From: Saccharofermentans sp.
Lineage (GTDB): Bacteria > Bacillota > Clostridia > Saccharofermentanales > Saccharofermentanaceae
NCBI GenBank assembly: GCA_024688685.1
Contig: JAILDX010000039.1
Span: 62,001-126,000 of the forward strand
Direction of reading: 5' to 3'
Length of the DNA: 64,000 nt
The translations under genes and the position numbers were made by a program. Position 1 is the stretch's first letter. The number at the start of each line of letters is the position of its first letter. This document shows positions 9,440 to 17,792 of this stretch, in pieces. The notes below the pieces were generated by a model that was not told the DNA's origin, did no database searches, and saw nothing but the letters and a program-made list of their open reading frames with translations.

Positions 9440-9592
9440 TTATTTAACGTTTTTGGGTCTCTTGGGCTGATGCAGAATAACTGGACACTCAGGCCAAGGC
9501 GGTTCAGGACTAACCTTACATCCCTGAGCATCTTTACGGCTCATTTTCTCAATGCCCTTGAGAATTGAGCGTTCAATTTTCTTTGTGCTCAT
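9440..9592 (-). CDS. agrD: AgrD-type autoinducing peptide precursor
   Basis: A 50-residue peptide starting at ATG 9592, which overlaps the agrB stop as ATGA. It has the three-part AgrD plan: a basic helical N-terminus (KKIERSILKGIEK), a core with cysteine 36, and a C-terminal tail HQPKRPKNVK resembling the charged, Pro-containing recognition tail of other AgrD peptides. Aligned with staphylococcal AgrD (CDFIM then DEPEVP), the predicted thiolactone ring is Cys36-Pro-Val-Ile-Leu40, cut after Leu40. A tail of unknown length precedes the ring, probably drawn from PEPPWPE. The AgrB protein encoded just upstream would carry out the cut and ring closure. Confidence 0.88.
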   Translation of the reverse strand: MSTKKIERSILKGIEKMSRKDAQGCKVSPEPPWPECPVILHQPKRPKNVK

Positions 9593-10167
9593 AACTCATT
9601 CCTCCTTTCCTTCAGTATCGCTATCAACAGGCTCAGGGCGTTATATATCAAGCCCAAAGCCATGAATGATACTATTATGTTATTGGGGAATACTATTAAT
9701 GCCGTTGTTATTGCAATGCCCACTATCAAAGTTGTTACTCTTGATCTTGCCTTAAGATGATTCAGTTCACAGCTGGTAAAACTCATATCAGGGTTATTAA
9801 ACGTGGCTATTATGCAAATCACTGCCATTGACATAATAGCGATCAATATGGAAGCTAAGCTATTGCCCATTATAAATCCAGCAACCGGAATAGTGGATAA
9901 TGCCATTATAGTGGAAACGCAAAAACAACCGATTGATGTCTTACAATGAAAACCATCAGTATTTCTTCTAATTAACACAAAGACACATAGGAAAGCACTA
10001 ACATCAAGCAGAGAATGAAAAATCATCGCTGACATAAGTATCAGCATAATACCAATAGTCCTTTCCACAAGGACCTGAACAGAATAGCAGTAGTATTCCC
10101 TTTCGTCACTACTGATAATATTGAATTCAATCATTCGATCGGTTATGCAAGATGACAACTGTTCCAT
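9589..10167 (-). CDS. agrB: AgrB-family peptide-processing membrane protease
   Basis: A 192-residue integral membrane protein with about five or six hydrophobic segments. The AgrB family removes the AgrD C-terminal tail and closes the thiolactone. The catalytic pair is visible as His74 (DGFHC) and Cys81, with the same spacing of seven as His77 and Cys84 of S. aureus AgrB. Length matches the family. The ribosome site AAAGGAGG lies 6 bp before ATG and sits in the loop of a small CCCAGG/CCTGGG inverted repeat. Translation is coupled to agrD by an ATGA overlap. Confidence 0.93.
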   Translation of the reverse strand: MEQLSSCITDRMIEFNIISSDEREYYCYSVQVLVERTIGIMLILMSAMIFHSLLDVSAFLCVFVLIRRNTDGFHCKTSIGCFCVSTIMALSTIPVAGFIMGNSLASILIAIMSMAVICIIATFNNPDMSFTSCELNHLKARSRVTTLIVGIAITTALIVFPNNIIVSFMALGLIYNALSLLIAILKERRNEL

Positions 10168-10188
10168 CCCAGGCCTCCTTTACCTGGG

Positions 10189-10216
10189 ATTATATTTGTG
10201 TCAAGTATGAATTCAA
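10189..10216 (-). promoter_or_regulatory. agrB promoter
   Basis: Minus strand TTGAAT (10211-10216), 16-bp spacer, TATAAT (10189-10194), with start expected near 10182 and a very short leader. The imperfect -35 box and spacing suit an activator-dependent promoter. Confidence 0.7.
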
Positions 10217-10230
10217 TGGGTTTGGCCAAC

Positions 10231-10268
10231 TCAGGGGATAAAGTAAAAAATCAGGGGATAAAGTAAAA
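10231..10268. promoter_or_regulatory. Tandem repeat upstream of agrB, candidate AgrA-binding sites
   Basis: Two identical 18-bp copies of TCAGGGGATAAAGTAAAA (10231-10248 and 10251-10268) are 20 bp apart, about two helical turns, and lie 15 bp upstream of the agrB -35 box. LytTR-type regulators such as AgrA bind pairs of direct repeats at this spacing and position. The motif itself differs from the staphylococcal AgrA site, so the assignment rests on layout. Confidence 0.6.
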
Positions 10269-10270
10269 TT

Positions 10271-11560
10271 TCACATAGGAATTGTTATCACAATCCTGAA
10301 TAATCCATCTTTATTATCGATTAAACAACTGCCGTTATTTTTCTCTACAGTGCGCCTGATATTAGCAATTCCATAACCATGGTTCTTTGCATCTGTCTTA
10401 GACGTATAATGAGTTATTTCCTTGTAACCTTCACCGCTGTAGGTATTAATAGAATCTATACACAGATTAGCATCCTGCCTTGTTATCTTTAAAACTATCT
10501 TCTTACCCTCACTTTGTTCAGCAGCTTCAATAGCATTGTCGAGAATGTTAGTAAGTATTGTGACTATATCGCTCTCGCTTATCTTAATATCTGTCAGATC
10601 ATCAGCTATCAAGGGCATTACAATATTCTTTTTCTTCGCTTCCTGGTATTTAATGTTCAGAACTGCATTAACTACAACATTTCCCGTATCAATTATGTCA
10701 ATACTCTCAGATTCAGTACCGATCAGATCCTCTACATAATTAGTTATCGCAGAGTTATTATCCTTTTCAGCTAAGGCAAGCACCACATTCAGATGATTAA
10801 GATAATCGTGAGATCTTGATTTTTGTGTCTCTCTTTCCACAGATAATAACTGATACATCTCGTTAATATGCTCCGCCTGATCGAGCAAAGTCTGTTTGTT
10901 GCTGATATCAATTTCTCTTTGAATGACATTATCAATCAGATAAAACTGCAAAATGCTCAGGAACAACATACTGATTGCAAAAACAAGCAGTGTCAGCAAT
11001 ACGCTTTGTGACATAGCTTCAATAGGGAGGTATAATGCTCTGGTAATCACACATAGTGTAATTACCGGAAACAACATAAAAACGATCCATCCCTTGGTAT
11101 TCATCCTTGATAGATTTGATCCTTTACGCCTAATGTTGATAAAGGTAATGATAAGAACATATATGATATAGCAGATGACATCGAGGATCGCTGCACCATT
11201 GCTATTAGTTAAACTCTCAAAATTAATCGGCTTTATTACATACTGAAAAACGACAATAGCTAAAAACTCTATAGATGCAAGAACTCCAAAAAACAATAGA
11301 TTAGCAAGTATGCTCCTTTTTAAGGATATATTGTATATGAGCATAGATACTATTATCATTGCAATTAGGTTTATTACCACTTTGATGAGGACATATTCAC
11401 GCAGTAATACTGTTGATACACTGCCAATCACTATAAGAATGATAACCAGTATACTATCCTTAATGCTGAACTTACCTTTTGGATATATGCTCTTTAAAAA
11501 AAGTAAATTGATCAATACGAGAATTGTAACGAGAATAATTGCTAAGATATGATCGATCAT
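10271..11560 (-). CDS. agrC: AgrC-like sensor histidine kinase
   Basis: A 429-residue membrane kinase. The first 210 residues hold six or seven hydrophobic segments, the peptide-sensing module of the AgrC/HPK10 group. The H box is SHDYLNHL with His251, followed by a GHKL ATPase domain with N box (ILTNILDNAIEAAE, about 335) and G box (GYGIANI, about 395). The chosen start is ATG 11560, overlapping the agrA stop as ATGA; a GTG six bases upstream is also possible. It should phosphorylate AgrA when the peptide from agrD binds. Confidence 0.92.
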   Translation of the reverse strand: MIDHILAIILVTILVLINLLFLKSIYPKGKFSIKDSILVIILIVIGSVSTVLLREYVLIKVVINLIAMIIVSMLIYNISLKRSILANLLFFGVLASIEFLAIVVFQYVIKPINFESLTNSNGAAILDVICYIIYVLIITFINIRRKGSNLSRMNTKGWIVFMLFPVITLCVITRALYLPIEAMSQSVLLTLLVFAISMLFLSILQFYLIDNVIQREIDISNKQTLLDQAEHINEMYQLLSVERETQKSRSHDYLNHLNVVLALAEKDNNSAITNYVEDLIGTESESIDIIDTGNVVVNAVLNIKYQEAKKKNIVMPLIADDLTDIKISESDIVTILTNILDNAIEAAEQSEGKKIVLKITRQDANLCIDSINTYSGEGYKEITHYTSKTDAKNHGYGIANIRRTVEKNNGSCLIDNKDGLFRIVITIPM

Positions 11561-12282
11561 AGACACTTCCCTCGCCTATACATAATTATAGCGGCCTCAA
11601 CTTCGTTATACTTCTTCTGAGAGACAGATAATACCTCTCCATTGTCCAAAGTGATGCTGTAACGGCAGTAATCCGTGATATGCTGCAGATTTACACTCAA
11701 TTTTGCACTGATCGAGACAAAGTCACCATATTCGGCAACATTTGCAGTCTCCTTCTTTATAGTTGTTTTCTTTCTTAGTCTCTCATTGTTACTGCTCAAA
11801 ATGTACTCTGTATAATTACCCTCGCTCTTTAAATAAAGGATATCGCTAATCTTAATCTGCCTTTTACCTAATGAAAACTCAATATCTACCACCCTATCAT
11901 TTAGATGGTTCATCTCAAGCACGTGTTCTATACATTCACATATATAAACTTCGATATCTTCGTTCTTTAGTATGAATCTTACTGCATTCACATGATAACC
12001 ATATGTTGAGTAATTCATATGTGCAGAGACATATGCTATTGGTGTCCCAACACCTTTCTCACGCAATTGTTTTGCAACAGTTATTCCGTCAAGATCCGGC
12101 ATCTCAACATCAAGCATGATCAAATCATACTCACCATTTGAACAAGAATTAACAATTTCTGTACCTGAAGAAAAACATCTGACAGAACAATTAGTATCAT
12201 ACCTTGCCAGACATGACTCTATAGCCTGCTTTTCCTTAGCAAGATATAATGGTTCATCGTCACATACCGCTACTCTAAACAC
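11557..12282 (-). CDS. agrA: AgrA-like response regulator, LytTR type
   Basis: A 241-residue protein. The receiver domain (1-125) carries the acidic pair Asp8-Asp9 and phosphoacceptor Asp58 in LIMLDVEMPDLDG. The C-terminal half (about 138-235) is a LytTR DNA-binding domain (ISDILYLKSEGNYTEY). The start is GTG 12282 behind AGGTGATC. It is the first gene of the agrA-agrC pair; agrBD follow 100 bp after agrC with their own promoter, the reverse of the staphylococcal order. It is the likely activator of agrB. Confidence 0.92.
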   Translation of the reverse strand: MFRVAVCDDEPLYLAKEKQAIESCLARYDTNCSVRCFSSGTEIVNSCSNGEYDLIMLDVEMPDLDGITVAKQLREKGVGTPIAYVSAHMNYSTYGYHVNAVRFILKNEDIEVYICECIEHVLEMNHLNDRVVDIEFSLGKRQIKISDILYLKSEGNYTEYILSSNNERLRKKTTIKKETANVAEYGDFVSISAKLSVNLQHITDYCRYSITLDNGEVLSVSQKKYNEVEAAIIMYRRGKCL

Positions 12283-12314
12283 TGATGATCACCTAATCCA
12301 CAAATACGTCTTAC

Positions 12315-12341
12315 GAGAGAATTCTCTCACCTATTATTATA
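12315..12341 (-). promoter_or_regulatory. agrA promoter with a 14-bp palindrome at the start site
   Basis: TATAAT (minus, 12336-12341) has no good -35 box 17 bp upstream. A perfect palindrome GAGAGAATTCTCTC (12315-12328) lies at the expected transcription start, where a repressor could bind. The binding protein is unknown. Confidence 0.5.
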
Positions 12342-12438
12342 TCCCTTTACATAAACTCTACACCGCAAGATAATACACATATGAATAAGAAAATTATATT
12401 TTGCACTATTTCAATCTTTCTGTAACAGCGCGCCCATC

Positions 12439-12467
12439 TTTAACTTCCTTTACTTTTAAACTATAAT
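12439..12467 (+). promoter_or_regulatory. Promoter of the CofE-like gene
   Basis: TTTAAC (12439-12444), 17-bp spacer, TATAAT (12462-12467), 34 bp before the start codon. Confidence 0.55.
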
Positions 12468-12501
12468 AACTACAGAAACTAAAGTAAGCGGAGGTTCACC
12501 C

Positions 12502-13695
12502 ATGTCTGTAAGAAGAGTTGGTACAGTTTCGAGAGGTATCAGATGTCCCATTATCCGTCAGGGAGACGACCTGTCACAGATCGTTACGGAGTCGGTGCTG
12601 GAGGCGGCTGAAGCAGAGGGCTTCGCGATCAGGGACAGAGACGTCATATCCATCACGGAGTCAATCGTTGCGAGAGCTCAGGGCAATTACTGTACTGTTG
12701 ACAACATCGCTGAGGACGTCAAGACGAAGCTCGGCGGCGGAACTGTGGGTGTTATCTTCCCTATCCTTTCGCGTAACAGGTTCGCGATCTGTCTCCGCGG
12801 CATCGCTAAGGGCTGCGACAAGATCGTTCTTATGCTCTCCTATCCCTCCGACGAGGTCGGCAACTGTCTGGTAAGTCTGGACAAGATCGATGCGGCAGGG
12901 ATTAATCCGTACAGCGACGTGCTGTCACTCGAGAAGTACCGCGAGCTCTTCGGCGAGAACAAGCACGAGTTCACGGGCGTTGATTATGTTGCGTACTACG
13001 GAAAGCTTATCGAGGAGTGCGGATGTGGTGTCGAGATCGTTTTCGCGAACCAGGCAAGGGCGATCCTCGATTACACAAAGACGGTCATCAACTGCGATAT
13101 CCACACGAGGGCAAGGACAAAGAGGATCCTCCTCGCAGCAGGCGCAGAGAAGGTTGTCAGCCTCGACGAGATCATGAACGCACCTGTTAACGGAAGCGGT
13201 TTCAATGAGACATACGGACTTCTCGGTTCCAACAAGGCAACAGAGGATCAGGTCAAGCTGTTCCCGAGAGACTGCAAGGGCCTCGTTCTCGATATCCAGC
13301 AGAAGATCCTCGACAAGACAGGCAAGCATGTTGAAGTAATGGTATACGGCGACGGCGCGTTCAAGGATCCCCAGGGCAAGATCTGGGAGCTTGCTGACCC
13401 GGTTGTTTCGCCCGCATTTACAGACGGTCTCATCGGCACACCTAACGAGCTGAAGCTCAAGTATCTCGCTGATAATGACTTTGCTGATCTGTCCGGCGAG
13501 GCGCTCAAGAATGCAATCTCCGAGAGCATCAAGGCGAAGGACGCAAACCTCGTGGGCAAGATGGCGAGCGAAGGAACAACGCCGAGGCAGCTGACAGACC
13601 TCATCGGTTCGCTCTGCGACCTGACATCCGGCTCCGGTGACAAGGGCACGCCTGTCGTACTCGTCCAGGGCTATTTCGATAATTACACAAACTAA
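12502..13695 (+). CDS. CofE-like (F420-0:gamma-glutamyl ligase family) protein
   Basis: A 397-residue soluble protein with the family fold: an N-terminal region (VGTVSRGIRCPII, GDDLSQIV), the ITESIVARAQG motif, and the conserved LSRNRFA segment. CofE adds glutamate to coenzyme F420, but most clostridia lack F420, and homologues of about 400 residues are common in them with no known substrate. A different amide-ligase activity is therefore more likely. The ribosome site GCGGAGG precedes ATG. A DtxR-type regulator gene begins 13 bp after the stop, so the two are probably co-transcribed. Confidence 0.85.
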   Translation: MSVRRVGTVSRGIRCPIIRQGDDLSQIVTESVLEAAEAEGFAIRDRDVISITESIVARAQGNYCTVDNIAEDVKTKLGGGTVGVIFPILSRNRFAICLRGIAKGCDKIVLMLSYPSDEVGNCLVSLDKIDAAGINPYSDVLSLEKYRELFGENKHEFTGVDYVAYYGKLIEECGCGVEIVFANQARAILDYTKTVINCDIHTRARTKRILLAAGAEKVVSLDEIMNAPVNGSGFNETYGLLGSNKATEDQVKLFPRDCKGLVLDIQQKILDKTGKHVEVMVYGDGAFKDPQGKIWELADPVVSPAFTDGLIGTPNELKLKYLADNDFADLSGEALKNAISESIKAKDANLVGKMASEGTTPRQLTDLIGSLCDLTSGSGDKGTPVVLVQGYFDNYTN

Positions 13696-13708
13696 GGAGA
13701 ATACTGCT

Positions 13709-14080
13709 ATGACAATGGGTGAATCCGGCGAAATGTATCTCGAGACATTACTGCTCCTCTCCAAGAAGCAGGAATATGTTATCTCAAACGACCTGGCTAT
13801 AGAGCTCGGATATTCAAGGCCGAGCGTATGCCGCGCGGTCAAGCTCCTGAAGCAGGACAAGTATATCGACGTTGACGGAAGCGGTCATCTGACGCTCACA
13901 AACTCAGGCCTTGAGATCGCTGAGAAGATATACGAGCGCCATCTGGTAATAAGCAAATTCTTTGAGTCTATCGGCGTGTCGGCTGAGACTGCGGCAGAGG
14001 ATGCGTGCAGGATCGAGCACGTTATAAGTGACGAGTCATTTCAGAAGCTTAAGGAGCATATAAAGTTAGTTATTTATTAA
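13709..14080 (+). CDS. DtxR/MntR-family metal-dependent regulator
   Basis: A 123-residue protein with an N-terminal winged helix (about 5-65, recognition helix near YSRPSVCRAVKLL) and the metal-binding dimerisation domain (EKIYERHLVISKFF, EDACRIEHVIS). It lacks the C-terminal SH3-like domain of DtxR, as in MntR-like short forms. It is a close relative of the regulator at 32570-32938. The start ATG 13709 follows AAGGAG. No GTTAGC-type box lies at this gene, unlike its relative. Its end overlaps the end of the convergent gene by 11 bp. Confidence 0.9.
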   Translation: MTMGESGEMYLETLLLLSKKQEYVISNDLAIELGYSRPSVCRAVKLLKQDKYIDVDGSGHLTLTNSGLEIAEKIYERHLVISKFFESIGVSAETAAEDACRIEHVISDESFQKLKEHIKLVIY

Positions 14081-15392
14081 CATATGCGGTGTGGGTTCCC
14101 GAGTAGCTGAACTCGCTGACATCCGCATAAACGAAGATGTCCTTATACCACTTATCGTATTCAAGATATTCTTCATCTATGGTATAGAAGATCATCCACC
14201 GGTCCCCAGGGGCCGGTGCTTTATCTTTTGGAAGATATACGCCCAGCACGGTGATATCATCGAAATTGACACTCACACCGTCTTCACCGCTCGGGTCGAC
14301 TTCACTTACCGTGACCTCTTCGGCATACCACTCCCTGCCGTCTATATCATCGGCATAATTCTGCCCGATCATATCGTCAGTGATAGTCCTGATCCCTTCA
14401 GTCACCGCCGTGTTAACATTGCTTCCCCCGCTGTCTCCGAGGCCTGAGGGCTCGTCGCTGATAACGCCGGTAAATGACAATATGAGCATCGCGGCAGTTG
14501 CTCCGATAAATGCGATACCCATAAAGATCAAACCCGCTCCGCCTGCCTTGCTCTTGGTGTCAGGACTCATTACCCCCTCAGGATGCTTCGGATCGATGTG
14601 TATAGTCGTAAAGGAATTAAGTTCGATGTCAGAATCCCTCTTCATGCGCATTGAATCGTAAATGCTCTCATACCTGACACCCTCGTAGGTATAATCAAAA
14701 ACAGGCGAAATAAACATATGAGGATAGCTTGGGCCGCTGCTGTTAGCCTGGTTATCGGTGCGGTCAACCTTGCGCACATATCCCACACACTTTGCATCAA
14801 CTTCTTCCTTGTACACGATCTTGTCCGCAGCGGCCGAATAGATCGCGAGAGTTATAAGCAGCAATCCGGAAAGTCCGAACGCGGCAGCGGCGATCCATAT
14901 GATAAGCTCCGTTGAAGTAAAATAACTTCTCAGCAGGATGAGCATAATGATCGTGCCGGCCATAATGACCATATAGAAGCCCCAGATCCTGTTGTAGACC
15001 GCAGACGAGGAAGATTCAAGATTGCCGCTTCGCCCCGTAACAAGGATCATCAGACCTCCGAGAAGGAAGATGCTGCCAAACAGGATCCCAAACAGGATCA
15101 GATTGCGCATCACGAGCGATACGACCATGGAAATAAACAGGCCGATGACAACGACGCTGATTATGATCGAGCGCAGCTTTGAAGTTGAATGACCGTCTTC
15201 GTCATCATCGCTGCTGTTGTTATAAGAAGAGATCTTCTCCCCGTCCAGTTTCTCCCGGAAATCCTTAAGACCTGATCTCAGGACATCTTTTACGAGGGCG
15301 TTATATTCGTCCATCATCTCACAGTACTCGACCTCGTCGATAAACTGGTCTGTACTGAACCTAAGCCTTGTATTCTGCTTGTTATATAACAT
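14070..15392 (-). CDS. Multi-pass membrane protein of unknown function
   Basis: A 440-residue protein with a charged cytosolic N-terminus (1-75, acidic run SSDDDEDG), hydrophobic segments near 78-96, 99-117, 137-155, 163-185, a soluble middle part (about 190-285), another segment near 290-312, and a C-terminal domain. The middle part (DFTYEGVRYES, then a site like FTTIHIDPKHPEG) resembles DUF3592-type extracytoplasmic domains. No enzyme motif is visible. It is convergent with the DtxR-type gene, with overlapping 3' ends. Confidence 0.7.
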   Translation of the reverse strand: MLYNKQNTRLRFSTDQFIDEVEYCEMMDEYNALVKDVLRSGLKDFREKLDGEKISSYNNSSDDDEDGHSTSKLRSIIISVVVIGLFISMVVSLVMRNLILFGILFGSIFLLGGLMILVTGRSGNLESSSSAVYNRIWGFYMVIMAGTIIMLILLRSYFTSTELIIWIAAAAFGLSGLLLITLAIYSAAADKIVYKEEVDAKCVGYVRKVDRTDNQANSSGPSYPHMFISPVFDYTYEGVRYESIYDSMRMKRDSDIELNSFTTIHIDPKHPEGVMSPDTKSKAGGAGLIFMGIAFIGATAAMLILSFTGVISDEPSGLGDSGGSNVNTAVTEGIRTITDDMIGQNYADDIDGREWYAEEVTVSEVDPSGEDGVSVNFDDITVLGVYLPKDKAPAPGDRWMIFYTIDEEYLEYDKWYKDIFVYADVSEFSYSGTHTAYVNK

Positions 15393-15418
15393 TGTTAAAC
15401 GCGGTTATACACCAGCCG

Positions 15419-17311
15419 TTATGCGTTCTCGTTGCTCGGGATCGTGCCGTCGATATTCTCATTGAGCCAGTTGATCGAGAGGATCTTGCTCTCGCTTGTC
15501 TTGCTGTCCGAGCCCTTTATCTGCTTGCCGTCAGAAGTAACGATATCGCCTGAGAACGGATCGTACATTCCGCTGATGATCGCTTTCTTAAAGAAAGAGA
15601 GCATCTTCTTTGTCTGATAAGGGATCTTCGGCGTTCTTACATCTACAACGCCCGTTGACAGGCCAAACCAGTAGTTCGCAGCCGTACGCTGGCCAATCGC
15701 CTCCGTCAGGTCCCATGCGCCTGACAGAACTGACTGAACGATCCTTACATAATACTTGCCCCAGTTATAGAAAGGTGCTCCGATATATACATCCTTTCCA
15801 TCCCTGATCTCATAAAGACCGGGCCTAACTGACGAAACAGACGCTGTCGAATACTCGATATCCGCAAACATCTTAACGCCTTCCGCCCCCCATTCTCCGC
15901 GGAAATCGAGGTCGGGATCCACGTTCATGCACTTGAGTGAGATCCTGCACTCGGGATCGATCAGCGAAACTCCGATCGCAAAAGCATTGAGATTGATATA
16001 GCTCATGCTGTCCCCGGTCCTGACGATATAACCGATCTTCCTCGGGCCTTCTGTCTGCTCCAGAAGCAGCGTATTTGCGGCAAGTACACCCATAAGGAAC
16101 GCAGCCTCATAGAGCTTGCCCTGATAACATCTGATAGATGAATATGTGTTGCCGAGCGAGCAGTTGAGGAATTTGACCTCCGGATGCAGGACCGCGATCT
16201 TGAGGAGTTCGGACTGCATTTCGGGAGAGGTCGCGAAAATGATCTCGTTCTTCTCGGCAATGGCCTTCTCCACTGCCTTCTTCGTGCCTCCTACCTTGCC
16301 GGCAATGTAATCGTTCGTAACTACCTCGTCTCCTGTCATCTCGTCAACGAAAAGCCTTCCTGCCTCATGGCTGTCCGTCCAGCGTGACTCCTCGATGCCG
16401 ACATCATAGATGAAAGCAACTCTGAGAGGTGCAGCTGCCGTGTACTTCTTTGCCTTTGTGAAGAATCCCATAAAGCCTGTCTGCTTCTCAGTCTCAACAG
16501 GAGCATCAGAAAGGAATGCAGCCTTGTCGATGTCAGCAGATGTCATGAGCTCGCCGCTTGCGAGCCTGATGTTCTTTGTGATCTGCTCATTTGTCGCGTC
16601 AAAGAGAGTCTTCAGCGGGAAGATGGACAGGTACATCAGGAATGAATTGCTGATCTTGAACTCGTCCGTCATCTTAAGTTCTGCCTTGAGGCACTGGCTG
16701 AACCTGTAGAATGCCGACTTGAGATCGCGGCAGAGGTCCTCAGGCCACTTGTTCTCCAGATCCTGTCCGAGGAACTCAGCCAGCTTCTTGTATGCACCGG
16801 GCTCACTGAAAACGATAAGGAAGATCTTGGTGCAGCGGTAGAAATCCATATACTCGTAGTAGACCTTGACTTCCTTGCTGTCGTTCTTCGGAGGGATGAT
16901 CCTCGTAACGTCAGCGAGAATGTACTCCGTTCCACCGTACTTGGATACGGAAACTCGCTTGTTGCCCTCCTGAACGTAATACTGGTTCATATACTCATAA
17001 ACCTTTATTGCGTCTCTGATCCCATCCGTTTTATATGAGTCGTAGAGATTCGACCACTTAATCGCAAACTCGGAATCCTCAGCAAAGAGAGGCATAAAGT
17101 TGTTCGCGAAAGCGCTGTTCCTGCCGGCCTCTTTGTTGCCCTTGATCCTGCTTATGGGAAGCTCCATGAGTCCGAGCTTCTTCTGGCTAACTGCAAACTT
17201 TATCTCCTCGAGTGAATCGAGAACGGGCAGATAAGGACTTGTACCGTTCTTTATTGCTTCTCTTACTGCTCTTTCACCTAATTTCTTGGCGAGTCTGTAG
17301 TCGTCTCTCAT
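15419..17311 (-). CDS. Cytosolic BMP-family ligand-binding protein with ParB-like N-terminal region
   Basis: A 630-residue protein. The C-terminal half (about 300-590) is a BMP/PnrA-type domain, which normally binds nucleosides or similar ligands outside the cell (LRVAFIYDVG, IIFATSPEMQ, GKLYEAAFLMGVLAA, YFADIEY-like turn). There is no signal peptide or lipobox, so the protein is predicted to be cytosolic. The N-terminal part contains QEGNKRVSVSKYGG, which looks like the ParB/Srx fold. This combination suggests an intracellular ligand sensor rather than an ABC transporter part. The start ATG 17311 follows AAAGGAGAG. A hairpin separates it from the STAS gene upstream. Confidence 0.8.
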   Translation of the reverse strand: MRDDYRLAKKLGERAVREAIKNGTSPYLPVLDSLEEIKFAVSQKKLGLMELPISRIKGNKEAGRNSAFANNFMPLFAEDSEFAIKWSNLYDSYKTDGIRDAIKVYEYMNQYYVQEGNKRVSVSKYGGTEYILADVTRIIPPKNDSKEVKVYYEYMDFYRCTKIFLIVFSEPGAYKKLAEFLGQDLENKWPEDLCRDLKSAFYRFSQCLKAELKMTDEFKISNSFLMYLSIFPLKTLFDATNEQITKNIRLASGELMTSADIDKAAFLSDAPVETEKQTGFMGFFTKAKKYTAAAPLRVAFIYDVGIEESRWTDSHEAGRLFVDEMTGDEVVTNDYIAGKVGGTKKAVEKAIAEKNEIIFATSPEMQSELLKIAVLHPEVKFLNCSLGNTYSSIRCYQGKLYEAAFLMGVLAANTLLLEQTEGPRKIGYIVRTGDSMSYINLNAFAIGVSLIDPECRISLKCMNVDPDLDFRGEWGAEGVKMFADIEYSTASVSSVRPGLYEIRDGKDVYIGAPFYNWGKYYVRIVQSVLSGAWDLTEAIGQRTAANYWFGLSTGVVDVRTPKIPYQTKKMLSFFKKAIISGMYDPFSGDIVTSDGKQIKGSDSKTSESKILSINWLNENIDGTIPSNENA

Positions 17312-17340
17312 AAATATCTCTCCTTTTCCGAATATATACA

Positions 17341-17382
17341 TAAAAGCCCACGAAGATAATCTGTGCTATCTCCATGGGCTTT
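17341..17382 (-). terminator. Hairpin between the STAS gene and the BMP-type gene
   Basis: Eight-base arms AAAGCCCA/TGGGCTTT (17343-17350 and 17375-17382) with further inner pairs, then a short T tract on the minus strand. It probably ends or attenuates the STAS transcript upstream of the BMP-type gene. Confidence 0.6.
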
Positions 17383-17409
17383 CCCTGAATACTAAATTGT
17401 TCGACTGGA

Positions 17410-17709
17410 TTACTCGATCGTCAGGATGTCAGAGAATCCCGTAACGTCAAAAATCTCCTTAATCTCGTCAGAAGAATTGCGGATAACCAGGCTTCCCTGC
17501 TTATTCATTGTCTTCTGAGCCGAAAGAAGGACTCTTAAACCTGCACTTGAAATGTACTCGAGCTTCTCGAGATCGATGATCAACTCTGTGACATTCGCAA
17601 TGTTCTCGTTGAGCGCATCCTCAAACTCAGGTGCTGTAGTTGTATCAAGTCTCCCCTCCAAAGCTACCGAAAGCTTTGTATCAGAAAGATTCTTGCTGAT
17701 ATTTAACAT
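17410..17709 (-). CDS. STAS-domain anti-anti-sigma-like protein
   Basis: A 99-residue single STAS domain related to SpoIIAA and RsbV. The family signature appears as LIIDLEKLEYISSAGLRVLL, with the serine pair before AGL at the site phosphorylated in such proteins. The chosen start ATG 17709 follows AAGGAGG. No anti-sigma kinase is adjacent; the partner may be elsewhere. It lies between the HD-GYP receptor and the BMP-type protein, both probable signalling proteins. Confidence 0.88.
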   Translation of the reverse strand: MLNISKNLSDTKLSVALEGRLDTTTAPEFEDALNENIANVTELIIDLEKLEYISSAGLRVLLSAQKTMNKQGSLVIRNSSDEIKEIFDVTGFSDILTIE

Positions 17710-17792
17710 TTTGTATCCTCCTTGTGGCGATATAAAATCACCCATTATTATAGTTGATTTTTCCGCTAATAACAACAAATAAGATTAACAAT

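Noticed and set aside
9424..9531. Longer start of the secreted protein at 9531
   Set aside because: That extension lies over agrD in another frame and has no signal-peptide character; ATG 9423 has a strong ribosome site.
12502..13695. True F420 biosynthesis gene
   Set aside because: No other F420 gene is nearby and related anaerobes are not known to make F420; only family membership is supported.
12925..13860. Long open frame on the minus strand opposite the CofE-like gene
   Set aside because: The plus-strand gene has clear family motifs, promoter and ribosome site; the opposite frame is a by-product of its codon pattern and has Cys- and Leu-rich, unfamiliar sequence.
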